Positions 34,412 to 48,800 of a stretch of 64,000 nt of DNA are shown piece by piece. The stretch's first letter is position 1. Each line of letters begins with the position of its first letter. The position numbers were made by a program, and so were the translations under genes. The notes under the pieces were generated by a model, which was not told the origin of the DNA, did not search any database, and worked only from the letters and a program-made list of their open reading frames with translations. Source of the stretch: Owenia fusiformis (taxonomy: Eukaryota > Annelida > Polychaeta > Sabellida > Oweniidae); assembly GCA_903813345.2 (NCBI GenBank), contig CAIIXF020000001.1, forward strand, positions 744,001 to 808,000. The letters are read 5' to 3'.

Positions 34412-36839
34412 ACTTGAGCAACATCACTGAAATGAAATGGACAGAATATGAGATACCAATCAGTATTGATTAATTTCATAGTTCTATTTCATATTTTGAC
34501 ATTGATGCTACAATATATGATTTTAGTACTATTAAGTTATAAAGATGGCAGAGCAGTTTCTATTGATTTGCATTAAATCAGATTAATAGTTCTATATCCA
34601 TTTGTGCAAACTGCAGTCTCTTGGAAGAAAGAGGAACTGTGTAGATTATAAAGGAGTTACAACTTGAGTGACACTTACAAAAATGCAATGCAAGTAACAC
34701 GAAATTGCCAACTATTTATTACTTCAAATGCTTGTACATACAAAAGTAACAGCACACATTGATTTATGATATAGTGTACAATGATTTTGATTGTAATTAA
34801 ATCCTAATTATTTTCATGAATGTATAGACCAATGTTCAGGTTCACTGTCCTTCCAGTTTACACATGTGGCCTTATGCTGTGATTAAGATCACTTTTATTT
34901 TTTATATTTTTATGTATTTACCAATTGCAAAAGAACAATTGTAAAATAAAATGTAAAAGACCATTGGATTAATTTTTATTTTATGTCACAAGCAAGAATT
35001 GATGACATGTTGTTAAAGCATTTTGTCATGTAATTGCTTTTATCTTAATTTGATGAACAATAGTTCAATGGTTAATTTTTGATGAGTCAGAATGGAGTTT
35101 ATTTCTCAAAAATTATCCTTTTTGCTAATATATTTTGATGACAAAATTGAAATTGATGAACACCTAAATTTTCTTATCAAAATATATAAAGTACATAACT
35201 AATTGTTTCTGTGAGTTTTAGAAAAGTTAGATACGCCAAAGTGTGTTTTGAGGTAAAAATCTGATTTTTACATAGAATCCAATGAGAAGTACCATGCCAA
35301 TTTTTGTCAAATATTGACACTTTATGTGTCTCTTGCTCAGAAAAAAGCATACAATCATATAGTTTTTCAAAGCTTGATATCTTTGTTACCTGTTTAATGA
35401 ATTCTTGATAACTTAGTTTGAGAAAAAGTTAATACTATCAAAAAAATTAATGGAACATGCTATGACATCTCATCTCTTGAGAAACAGAAAGGAACGTTGC
35501 TATGAGTGTTAAAATGGGAAACATACTTAAGCCTTGAAGAACTATTCATGAATAGAAATGTAATAAAGATGTCGCTTGGTCTGAATTCTATGTTTCTAAA
35601 CAACACAATCAAAGTTCAACAACCTATTTACAATGGTTTACTCTGGTTGCATAAGGGGGCGGGCTCAAAATATTTTGAATCACAATCAAAGGTGAATTTA
35701 TTAATTTTGAACCAATCACTTTTCCTTATTACAAACAGAAACTGCAAAATTAACCTTTATCTTCTCAAATCTTATCTTCCGATTGTATCTTATCTTCCGA
35801 TTATATCTGAACTGGTCGAATATTTTTTATAAAAGGATTCAGCCAGTTTGTGACAGTCCATAATGTGTTTTTCTTGTTTTTAGTATGTTTTCTAAAAGAT
35901 TTGTTATGAAAATCAACAGATAAATAATTCAATGTCTTAAAGCTCGTTCGAGGAAGCTGTGTTCCATCTATAACTTTTTCATCATGTAATTCTGTTTTAT
36001 ATCAATGACAGGTATTGTATTGATTGCCTAGGTTACCAGTGAAAATTGACTTGTATTAAAGAATGTAATTTGAGATTGTAAGATGTCCAATACTTTTATG
36101 TGATTGGATTAAATTGGAGATAGTTGTCATGTGACTGAATGTTGCATCTTGGGATAAGGCTCCACTGTTGTTCAAAGGTTTCTTATCACATAGTTGAGTT
36201 GGCATGAATGTTTGATAAAAAAAATCAAGACAAACTCATTTCAACGGTTTACAAGCCTCAGCTCAAAGATATTATCACGAAACCTATGGTTTCAAGCTAA
36301 ATAATACAAATTGATACCATTTGATGAAATAACAAGGAGAAATAGCATAAATATTCTTAATACTATTTGAAGTTAGGACCAGATAACTGGAGCTTTATGG
36401 CACTGTAAGTTGATAAGTTTATAGCAACAATGAGATAGCAACCATAAGCAATAAGATAGTCGCTTGGCTTATTGTAACAATTTTGATATCTCTTCATTAT
36501 TATACAAACATTAAAGTGAAGTTTGATTTATGTAATTCAAAATATGAAGATGTTTTATTGGTTTTGGTAAGTATTCTGTAGTTTAATTTTTTAAATCTAA
36601 AGATAATACAAAAACTTGGTTAAATTATTAATATGGATAATTTAGTTCAAAACATGAAAGAAGGATAATTGCATGTCATTTCTTATATTCTTTTGTACAA
36701 CTTTTCAGGAGTACTGAATATCTGTACCAGATTATGTACTAGGATATATACATATGTATTAGAAATGTACAAGGGCAGTGTTTGGTAGTAAGAATATACA
36801 CGCAATGTTCTGGCGCAAGTTTATGACATAACCGCAAAG
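34412..36839. other. Intergenic region between thiolase and the 17-exon gene
   Basis: AT-rich sequence with no gene-like feature seen. The frame at 35506-35832 has no recognisable content. No SCP2 lipid-binding domain was found here. It should include the thiolase 3' UTR and the promoter of the next gene. Confidence 0.6.
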
Positions 36840-39800
36840 ATGGCAGTAAATGATGACAATGTTCAGAATGAGTTAAGTCGTCTGCGCTTGCGTATTCTTC
36901 AAGAGGTAAGTACAACAATAAAACATCATGAAATTACAATAAGTGTTATATAATCATGTGTGTATGCTTTTCTCAACTGGGTGCAAAACTGCCACTACCT
37001 ATTCTGTCTACTACAGAGAAATAATGTCCAGTTTTATCTATTACCACTGTAAGATGCAATTATCCTATTGAATGTTGTTTAGTTAATTTCTACTTCTCTT
37101 TGACAAGTAGCCAGCCACTGGTACCATAAATCAAGCACTGTGTAAATACAACTTGTCTGACTACTTTCTCATAAAAATCCAATGTTATCTGGTTGCTATA
37201 GTAACCATGAATGTAAGGACTCTGCAATTACATTTAGGATTTTGTATAGTGTACTGTAGTGTAGTATAGTGTAGTGTAGTGTAGTGTAGTGCAATGTAGT
37301 ATAGTAGGTTGCTTTGCTTATTGGATGGCATCATAAAGGTCCTAATAAGGATAATGTAAAACCTTCTTTTCATTTAGCTTAATATGAAAATTTATTATAA
37401 TGAAACTCTGTTTCTCTTCAATTCAATGAGTATAGTTTTATTATAAAAAATAGGCATTGGATCATCATACATCTTTAAAATTTAGAAGTCAATACTTATC
37501 TGGTAAAAACTTGTAATACACAGTTGTGAATAATTCATTTTCTGATCTTGGAGAATGACAAATTGGTGGACAGAATAATTACAGTCATTGGTGGTGATAA
37601 ATTGCTTAAAGACAACACTATTGATGCAAACTGTTTTTCTGATGATGATATATTACATTAAGGAGGTATAATGCTTTTGTGTTTGTTATTGTTATATTGT
37701 ACGTCCAATCAGTGACGTTGTGTCCCCCTATACAAGTCCATATGTCATTTCACTCAGTATTCCCCTCCCACCACATATATATGTTTCACCCCTCCCCCTA
37801 TGCTATAATCTCATTTCATTATTTGTAATGTTGTTTGTTTTCACATTGAGAAATGTTATTCCCACTCGTGTAATGAATCCATTGGTTGCTATTGTGATAC
37901 ATCATCCCGATGATGAATGTGTCCAAATGTTTAATCTTGTAGTACCTGCTCGGGTTTGAAATATATCGCAAAATCAGGCTATTTTAACATAAACCTCTGA
38001 ATTATTTATGAAGTAATGCACATTTGTATTTTCAACCCATATGAATTATAGATGATATTTATACATTTATGTCTTTTATTGTTACGACCACTTTCAGTAT
38101 TTGCTTCATTAGAGGAATACTTTCAGAAATTACCTCAAAGTTGAGTATCGTTGAAGTAATAGGGTCAAGTAAAAACAATGATCAGGATACAATAATGTCA
38201 TTTTATTGTTACCAGATTCATAAATCAGAGCATTGAATTGAGATTGACCAAACACCGTATTGCTTTAAATGGGGATATAAGCTATATTTTCATCATAATT
38301 ATCCCTGAATCATATATTTTTGATAATACATTATTGATAGTGGTATTCAACTACAATCCATTACCTTGGACATAAACCTTTCTTCTGTAATTCTTCTGAA
38401 AAGCAACTTGTACCAAAAATGAAGATTTTGTATATCTTAAGGTTATACCTATTAGCCCTTTAGTGGTCATAACACCATTTCTATGCAGTTGTATAGCCTT
38501 GCCTAAGTCAGTATTTTTTACTTATCTGATCTTGAATTATTACTAGAAATCAAGATTAGTAAAAAGAGCGACTTGGGCAAGGCTAGTGGTTGCATGGAAT
38601 TGTATGTTTTAATCTTAATGTTATTTCCATTTTTCAGAAATATGAAAGAGAGAAGGAAATAGGGAAAGCCCTCCCTTTCATTTCACAGTCCCAACTACCA
38701 ACACATCCCCAGCATCAGTCTAACCAAGGTACTGAACTATACATGTATATCACATAGTCCTGCAAGAATTATTTTGGGTTATTATCCCGCTGAACAAAAT
38801 TCAAGGGGTATAGGAAAGCTGTCTGTTCATGCGTCTGTTTATCCGTCTGTCCATCCGTTTGTCCCTCTGTCTGGGCAATAACTCAAATACCAGTTGACAG
38901 ATTTGATTCAAATCTTATAGGCTTATGCCTTATGGGTGAAGGACCTCTGCTCAAGAAGAATTTTTCAATATGGCTACTAATTTCAAAATGGCAGCCATTT
39001 TTCGTAAAAATGTAATGATAAATCAAATACGAGTACTGTATCTGCTTCAACTTCAATTTTGCCTCATCTAATTAAATTTTCCTCGCTTGTTTTCCAAACC
39101 TGAAAGTCAGAATAATTTACTTGGAACCAACCAGTTTTGTCTCTGGCTGCAAAAATTAAATACCAGGATTTTGCTTGTCAAAACCTCCATGAAACCCCTA
39201 TTAACCATATGCAATTATTGCCTGTAATGAGTCACACTAAATATGTACTCGTACTTGTAGGCATAGAAAGGTTGATGGGCTTTGATGGTACAACAAGATT
39301 ACACCAAGCCATGTTAAAGCGTAGAGAGCTGTTGGATCAGTTACAGGTGTAGTAAATATATTAAGATGTCTGCTAGAAGCTCATTGAGATTTTTGCCTCT
39401 CCCATATATAGATCATAGAACAGTGAGTCCAAGAAACCTGTTGGGGAGATATAGAGGTTCTTATACGAGTACCTGTGCAAGATCGTCCAGCTCTTGATGA
39501 GCTTTGATAATTCTTCTTTAACGAGTCGAATATATCTTGCATGGGGTAAAGATGGCAGTATCTTTATTAGTCATATGAGAAAAATGAGTACCCAGTTATG
39601 GTATTATCACAATAACAAAAACAAAAAGATATTATTAATGTTGCATTTTGGGTATGTTTATAGATGGAGAGGCTTTTGGAAGACCATCATAGACCACGAT
39701 CCTACAGCAGTAGAAGAAAGTCACCCCCAAGTACCCATAGAAGTGTAAGGTCACTGCCAGAACTATCTAGAGGTAGGTACCCATAGGAGTGTAAGGTCAC

Positions 39801-42800
39801 TGGCAGAATTATCTAGAGTTAGGTACCAATAGGCGTGTAAGGTCACTGCCAGAACTATCTAGAGGTAGGTACCCATAGGAGTGTAAGGTCACTGCCAGAA
39901 CTGTCTAGAGGTAGGTACCCATAGAAGTGTAAGGTTACTGCCAGAACTATCTAGAGGTAGGTACCCATAGGAGTGTAAGGTTACTGCCAGAACTATCTAG
40001 AGATAGGTACCCATAGGAGTGTAAGGTCACTGCCAGAACTATCTAGAGGTAGGTACTCATAGGAGTGTAAGGTCACTGCCAGAACTATCTAGAGGTAGGT
40101 ACCCATAGGAGTGTAAGGTCACTGCCAGAACTATCTAGAGGTAGGTACCCATAGGAGTGTAAGGTTACTGCCAGAACTATCTAGAGGTAGGTACCCATAG
40201 GAGTGTAAGGTCACTGCCAGAACTATCTAGAGGTAGGTACCCATAGGAGTGTAAGGTCACTGGCAGAATTATCTAGAGGTATGTACCCATAGAAGTGTAA
40301 GGTCACTGCCAGAACTGTCTAGAGGTAAGTACCCATAGAAGTGTAAGGTCACTGCCAGAACTGTCTAGAGGTAAGTACCCATAGAAGTGTAAGGTCACTG
40401 CCAGAATTATACAGTTAGGTACCCATAGGAGTGTAAGGTCACTGCCAGAATTATCTAGAGATAAGTACCCATATATGTGTAAGGTCACTGCCAGAATTGT
40501 CTAGAGGTAGGTACCCATAGGAGTGTAAGGTTACTGCCAGAACTATCTAGAGATAGGTACCCATAGGAGTGTAAGTTCATATATAGATTTATGCTTGTTC
40601 ATTAGAAAATTATTTAATGACCTACCATTATATTTGATGTTAAAAATCCCATCACAGAGAAATACTGTATAATAGCAATGCAAGCATGCAATTTTATAAG
40701 CCTCTGAGTATAATTCCATATACATATTTATGCATGAGCATTCCAAGTCTTTTATTATTGATGAGTATTGGTAAGTATGCAGTCCCTACAAAATGGTTTC
40801 AAAACCTAAGGTGGTCGCCACAAAGAGCAATCTCTTTTTCTTATTGTTGTATATATTACATTTGAACAAAGAGTCTGTGTATAACTTGACCCGAATACAA
40901 CATTTCAGAGCCTGGCAGAAACATCCTAGAGTTACCTATACACCAGCAACCAGAGGAAGCCATTGAACTACCTAGCCAGCTTCCCTTCCTACAGCCCTTA
41001 CCCAACCCACCGCCACAACCACAACTTCCTAACCAGACATCACCTGGAAAAGGAGGTAAGATGGTACATCTAATGTTTTGTAAGGGAAATTGTTGTTGGA
41101 TCAGTCACCTATGAAAAAGAATATGTCTGGTTGGTGTCACTGTTCTAATATTTAAATATGGAAGTGAGTTAATATGTCTGGTTGATGTCACTGTTCTAAT
41201 ATTTAAATATGGAAGTGAGTAAATATGTCTGGTTGATGTCACTGTTCTAATATTTAAATATGGAAGTGAGTTAATATGTCTGGTTGATGTCACTGTTCTA
41301 ATATTTAAATATGGAAGTGAGTAAATATGTCTGGTTGATGTCACTGTTCTAATATTTAAATATGGAAGTGAGTTAATATGTCTGGTTGATGTCACTGTTC
41401 TAATATTTAAATATGGAAGTGAGTTAAATATGTCTGGTTGATGTCATTGTTCTAATATTTAAATATGGAAGTGAGTTAAATATGTCTGGTTGATGTCATT
41501 GTTCTAATATTTAAATATGGAAGTGAGTTAAATATGTCTGGTTGATGTCACTGTTCTAATATTTAGATATGGAAGCGAGTTAATATGTCTGGTTGATGTC
41601 ACTGTTCTAATATTTAAATATGGAAGCAAGTTAAATATGTCTGGTTGATGTCACTGTTCTAATATTTAAATATGAAAGTGAGTTAAATATGTCTGGTTGA
41701 TGTCACTGTTCTAATATTTAAATATGGAAGTGAGTTAAATATGTCTGGTTGATGTCACTGTTCTAATATTTAAATATGGAAGTGAGTTAAATATGTCTGG
41801 TTGATGTCACTGTTCTAATATTTAAATATGGAAGTGAGATAATATGTCTGTGTTTCCCACTGAAATGAATTGATGAATGATGTTCAATAAATATATAATG
41901 TTGGCATCTCTGTGAAAGGTGTGATTATTTCAGATGCCATGGAAACTAGGTGCCATGGAAACTGTGATTGTTTCAGATGCCATGAAAACTTATTACTTGA
42001 AATGTTATAAATTTCTGAATGATGCAATGTTTTTTTTGTTTTTGTTTTTTTTTTTTATTAAAAATATTTATTCTCTAAAATTAAAATCAAATACATAATA
42101 ACACTAGACACTTTTAATAAGTGTATCAGCGTGAAAACATTTAAATATTAACCTGAGTCAAATGGAAATGAGAAAAAAAACAATTTAAAAATATTTACTC
42201 AGTTAAATGAGAATAAAATTGATAACAATATATAAAATCTACATATATGTTTGTCAGTAATTCAGTTCAGAATAGGTTGATGTCATATGAATTTTAAAAT
42301 TCTTTTTAAAACAGTTAATGGAAGGTAATGTTTTCAAAGAAGTTGGCAGATTATTCCAAAGCTGAGCACCTGAGTATTTTATTGAGTTTTGACCTATAAT
42401 TGTTCTAAATTTTTTCATGTGAAGGCAATTTTGGAATCTTGTCTCATGTTCATGAAATATCAAATTTGGAGTAAAATAATTTTCAAATATGTCAAAAGGA
42501 AAGCCATCGGGTTTTGTTGTGTATTGATAAAGAAATTTTTCAACTTCAAGCTTATGTATGTCAAAAATATCTAGAAAATTGAGTTGTTTAAAAAGAGGTG
42601 GGCTATGTGCTAAAAAGTCAGAATTTGTGATTATTCTCACTGCACGTTTTTGTAACAAAAGCAATTTATTCAAAAAGGTTTTACATGCATTACCCCATAT
42701 GATGTTGCAATAGTTCAATTGTGATAATATAAGTGAATTATGGTATGGTAATCATGGTTTTTGCATTCAATTTATATTTAATCTTTCCCAGAATACCAAT

Positions 42801-45800
42801 AATTTTAGATATTTTATGTATAACCTTATTTATGTGCTCATTCCATTTTAATTTACAATCAATTGTTACTCCCAGAAAATTTGTATGCATTACTCTTTCA
42901 AGAATATTACCCCCTATTTTTATATTAAAATCTTGATTTTCATCAATATTTAACTTTGATCTTGTAAATAGCATATAATTTGTCTTGTCTATATTCAAAG
43001 AAAGTTTATTTGATTTGAACCATTCTAATGTCTTTTCCATTTCTAGATTTACATTTCTATATAGATCATGAAGGTCTTTGTTTGAACATAAGATACTTGT
43101 ATCATCTGCGAAAATAGTAAATTTAAGAATATTTGAAACCTTATGTAAATCATTAATATAGAGAATGAATAAGATGGGGCCTAAAACAGACCCTTGAGGT
43201 ACACCACAAGTGATAATATTTTCTTCAGATAGAGTGTTGTTAAAAGAAGTAATGATTTTCCTATCAGATAAATAGCTTTCAAACCAATTTTTTGCGACAT
43301 TGCGAATTCCAAAATTTTCAAGTTTTTTTAGAAGAATTTCATGATTTACTGTATCGAAGGCTTTCGATAAATCTAAAAATATTCCAATAGCATGAGTTGA
43401 GCTTTTATCTAGAGATATCCTCACTTCTTCCAAGAAGGAGAGGATTGCCATATAAGTTGAATAATGTTTTCTAAAACCAAACTGATTTTTGAATAAAAGT
43501 TTGTATGTTTCAATAAATGTTATTAATCTATTTTTCATGATCTGTTCTAAGAGTTTAGAAAAGACACTAAGTAGAGATATAGGTCTATAGTTTGAAAATT
43601 TTGAAGTATTTCCTTTTTTAAAAAGTGGGATAACTTTGGCTGTTTTCAACTTAGTGGGAAAAACCCCTGTATGGATAGACAAGTTTGCTATATGAGCAAA
43701 TGGTAAAAGTAAATTATTTCTTGCATGTTTAACTACTATTGGTTTGAATTCATCTAGGCCTGGTGAGCAATCTTTTAAAACTGACATTAAATTTTCGATT
43801 TCATCCTTACTCACAGGAGTAAGTTCTAAAGAAGATTCATTGATTTCCATAAATGTAAAAGGGGACTCTGTTAAAATGATTAGGAATATCTTTTCTATCA
43901 GTCAAAGTATCATCTCCATCATAAAATTTATCTGGAAAAACTGAATCACATTTTTTGCGGTGAAGTAAGTCATTTATAACTGACCAAGTATTCTTGATAT
44001 TATTGCTTGTTTCAGTAAATCTATCACAAAAATATTTCCTTTCTGCTTTGCGGATTAATTTATGGAGTTTGTTTCGAAAAGTTTTGTATTCAGCTAGATT
44101 CTGTTTCGTTGGGTGTTTCAAAGTATTTCGATAAAGTTTATTTTTCTGTTTCACAGATGTTAGTATACCATGTGAGAGCCAAGGCTTAATTGAGTTCTTG
44201 TGAATTTTTGTATTTTTGACTTTTACAGGGAAATATTCATCATATTTTCTACTAATTTTGTCTGCGAACAAATTATAAGCCACATTTACATCAACCTTTT
44301 CATTAATTATACCTGTCCAATCTATATCTTTCAGTGAATCACTAAAATTATTAATTGCACTCAATGAATATTTCCTAAAAGTGATTTGTTTGTTTTCACA
44401 AACATTTTGATAGTGTGATGTAAGGGCAAAGATAGGATGGTGGTCAGAAATGGGAAATGAAAGAAGACCACTTTTGATTACATTATTTGAATTAGAAAAG
44501 ATATTATCAATAAGCGTAGCACTTTTTTCTGTTATTCTAGGTTTAAAAATCAATGGGTTATAAGATTGGGAGTATAATAGATTAAGAAAATTCAACGTTT
44601 GTGCATCACTTTCAGTTTTAAGTAAATCAATGTTGAAATCACCCATTATAAAAGAAAATTTATGTTCCCTATCAATTTTAGAAAGTAGGCTCTCAAAACT
44701 TTCAAGAAAAGATGCCATGTCTGTATTTGGTGGTCTATATATTATAGTAATAACCATATTTTTCTCATTTTTCCTAGGAATTTCAATAGATAGTGATTCA
44801 CATGCTTTATAATCTAATTTGAGGTCATCCCTATGTTTAAAGTCAATGCCTTTTAAAATATGAAGTGCAACACCACCCCCTGGTCTATCTTTCCTAGAGT
44901 TAAAAATACTATTATAATTAGAATCATTTTCCTCATAAATAGGCTCTAAGTTTGATGTAAGCCATGTTTCAGTCATACCAATAATTGAAAGATTATTTTT
45001 TAACAATTGCAACATATTATGGAATTTCCATTGATTTTTAGATACACTCCTCATGTTGATGTGTAACATACTAAGATCATTTGATTTTTGTAAGTGATAG
45101 TTAAATTGATCTATATTATTGTAGTTGCACTGATTTACTGATTGATTTATTTCAAAATCATGTGCAGTGAGAGGTTCATCCTTCTGTCTATTTTCTAAAG
45201 TCAGTGGATTAAAAATAAGACTTTCATAATCATTAGTTGGAATTGAAGAAGGTGCTAAGTCAAGAAATTCAATTGGTGTTGCCTCATAAAATGGAAACAT
45301 CTGCCATTTTCTTGTTAACAACAAGTAAATGCATAATGTTGGCATTGTCATGGAAACTGTGATTATTTCAGATGCCATTGAGATGCTGATGCTGCAGAAT
45401 GCTCAGATGCATCAGTTAATCATGCAACAGATGATGATGTCAGCTTTGCAACCTGGTAAACCACTTCAAATGATGGAAACTGATGCCCACAGTCATCTCA
45501 ACCAACAACCTTCACAGTCTCAACCTCCTCAAAAACTCAACAACATCTCTGTTTTACCACCAATACATTCTAAAAGGTAGCATAAATAGTACCCTTCAGA
45601 TTTATTTGACAAAGCTTCCTAAACTTCACTGTTTCGGTTAAAGAGAATCCTTTAAACTCACCAAGCCAGTCAGAGATTGGCATCAAAATGGCCTACTTTC
45701 TATTTCTGATAATTTTCTCGAGTCATTGTTGACTCAGTAATTACCAACATTACAATATTATTTAATTGTGTTTCTCTCCTTTGCTGATTGGTTGTGAAAA

Positions 45801-48800
45801 TATCTGCATGGTTGGTTTGGATGGATTTATAATATGGGCTGTGGCAGCCACCAATAGTATGAATGGGGCCGCTAATCTGTAAAATCTGTCTAATTGTTCA
45901 TAGGTGTTCTTTCAGGAATTTCATTTTCTGTTCATGGTACATAAAAAGCAGCCTCTTGTACAGCACTCCCCATCAGAGCATCATAGTGACCCTTGAGTGT
46001 ATGTGTGGATGTGTATTAGATGCCAGCACACCTCTCATATGTTGGGAAAAAATGTATGACTCACACATCGAAAGTGTCCAGAATTCATCTAACTATCTGA
46101 AACAGTAAAATGTTCTAGAGAGAGAGGGCCCTCCTTTGCCCCCCTCCCCCAATACCACCCCTTGTAGTTTTCCTTTGGCATGAGAAGTTCCAGTCATTTG
46201 TTTATTGACATCAGTCACCACTTTGAAAATCCAATAATACGACTGCATTCTCTTGTTGCAGGACTACACCTCAAGTGGTGACATCTTTACAGCAGCCTAG
46301 AGGTATGACAATGCGTAGGAGTAATCAATACATGTCTCTTAAACAAAGTTAAATTAAAAACTGGAATATGTCTAGGAAAGAAACATGAGCAATATGTAGT
46401 GATAAAGCATACATTTTTATTTAGCCTTGCAATTAAATTCTCTTGGTATAGATAAACGCCAAAAAGGTGTTTTTATTAAGGCTGCTGTTCACTTAAGACA
46501 GGTTTCACTAAGTAAATAAAGACAGGCGGTTTTAGCAGGCAGTAAATAATACTTTAAAGCTGTCATATGATTTAATTGTACATATTTTGTAGTTGCTGAC
46601 CCACCACCCCCTCCAACATGTTCACCCACTCCCATCATAATGTCTCCAAGATACCACAAAAGTAAGTTCAGTTTTCAACATGTTCACCCACTCCAATCAT
46701 AATGTCTCCAAGATACCACAAAAGTAAGTTCAGTTTTCAACATGTTCACCCACTCCAATCATAATGTCTCCAAGATACCACAAGTAAGTTCAGTTTTCAA
46801 CATGTTCACCCACTCCAATCATAATGTCTCCAAGATAACACAAAAGTAAGTTCAGTTTTCAACATGATCACCCACTCCAATCATAATGTCTCCAAGATAC
46901 CACAAAAGTAAGTTCAGTTTTCAACATGTTCACTCACTCCAATCATAATGTCTCCAAGATACCACAAAAGTAAGTTCAGTTTTCAACATGTTCACCCACT
47001 CCAATCATAATGTCTCCAAGATACCACAAAAGTAAGTTCAGTTTTCAACATGTTCACCCACTCCAATCATAATGTCTCCAAGATATCACAAAAGTAAGTT
47101 CAGTTTTCAACATGTTCACCCACTCCAATCATAATGTCTCCAAGATACCACAAAAGTAAGTTCATATTGAGGAATATTATATAAGATATCTCTTTGAATA
47201 TGATACAATAAAAATATATTTCATGAGTAGAAAACACAAGGATCATCATTTAAAAGGCAGCAAAATATGAATTATCTATATAAACCACTGAATTACTTTT
47301 ATTTCTAGGTTCCTTAAAGAAAGTGATACCATACCCAGGCAGTAGTAAGTACATTCTTCTATATTATGTAACCACCAAAAGTGGTGACATATTGTTATGG
47401 TCTCCGTTTTTTGCGACGGCGGTTGGTGGTTGGAGGTTGGCGTCCGGCGTCAGGCGTCTGTAACAATTTCTTACAACTTCCTATAACTTAACAAATACTG
47501 TTTAGATTGACTTCAATTTTTTTCTAAATCATCTACATGTTCTCAGAAGTTCAAATTTGACTTTAGATTTGACATTTGACCTTCAATGACCTTCTCAAGG
47601 TCAAAAAAGGTCAAAAAGGTCTGTTTTCAACTTGCTTCAAATTGACCAAATTTTTTTTTCAAAATCATCTACATCTTTTCAGAAATTCAAATTTGACTTT
47701 ACAAGTTCTCAGAAGTTCAAATCTGACTTTAGATTTGACCTTTGACCTTCAATGACCTTCTCAAGGTCAAAAAGGTCTTTTTTCAACTTGCTTCAAATTT
47801 ACTTAATTTTTTTTTCAAAATCATCTACATGTTCTCAGAAGTTCAAATCTGACTTTACATTTGACATTTGATCTTCAATGACCTTCTCAATGTCAACAAA
47901 AGTCAAAGAGGTATTTTTTCAACTTGCTTTAAATTGACCAAATTGTTTTAGGTGGTGACATTTTATCATGTTAATGCCTTGTTGCTCATTTAGACAGGTT
48001 CCAATTCTAATAATTCAAGTTTTTGAGGCATTTTTTAGAAAAAGCAACAGACCTATTTTTACTCAATCAGTTTTTCATGCTGATAAAGATATTAAAAGAT
48101 GACAGCTCAACGGGGTGGTCACGACACTGAATTTTGGCATGTTTACCCCCCTTGGAAAATATTCTAGGGGGTACTATGAAACTAGTTCATAACTCAAAGG
48201 ATATATGAGCTATTGTTCTGAGTTGTACACCATACATTGCTAGTACAAATATGAATACTATCCTAAAGTTATAGGTTGATACCCATATTGGTCTCAGAAA
48301 AAATACAATTAACAGGAAAAAGATACGCAATTTTTGTCTTGCCAATTTTATATTTGTAGCTTCACGCAAAATATGACAGCTTTAACAGCTCATAGTAGTA
48401 TTCTAAAAACATTTCCATGCTATATGGGGTATTGTAATACATCTATTTTAGTTATGAAGTACTATTTTGTAATTTTAATATGACTTTATAGTGCCCTACC
48501 CCTGGAAAATTGAAGAAAGTGGTTGTGGTGAATTTAATCATTTTGCAGCATTAAGTTAGAAACATGTATTGATAGACACCAAATCAATAAATTCATACCA
48601 TCATCAAATGTTAGGTGACATTCTAATTCATTTATTACTAGAATATAGGACTTAAGATATTTTATATGTAAGTTTTCAATTTAGTACATGTATCATAATG
48701 AAATCTAGTGTAATCACATACTAGAGAGGACATTGACATAAAGTCTAAACATTATAATCATCAATTGATCTCATTTGAGCAACTAGACTATGGTGGTTAT

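Noticed and set aside
35506-35832. 108-codon frame after the thiolase gene, considered as a missing SCP2 domain
   Set aside because: The sequence does not resemble an SCP2 domain and has no suitable acceptor and phase.
41105-41395. Minus-strand repeat frame in the 51-bp minisatellite
   Set aside because: It is a by-product of a unit divisible by three within an intron.
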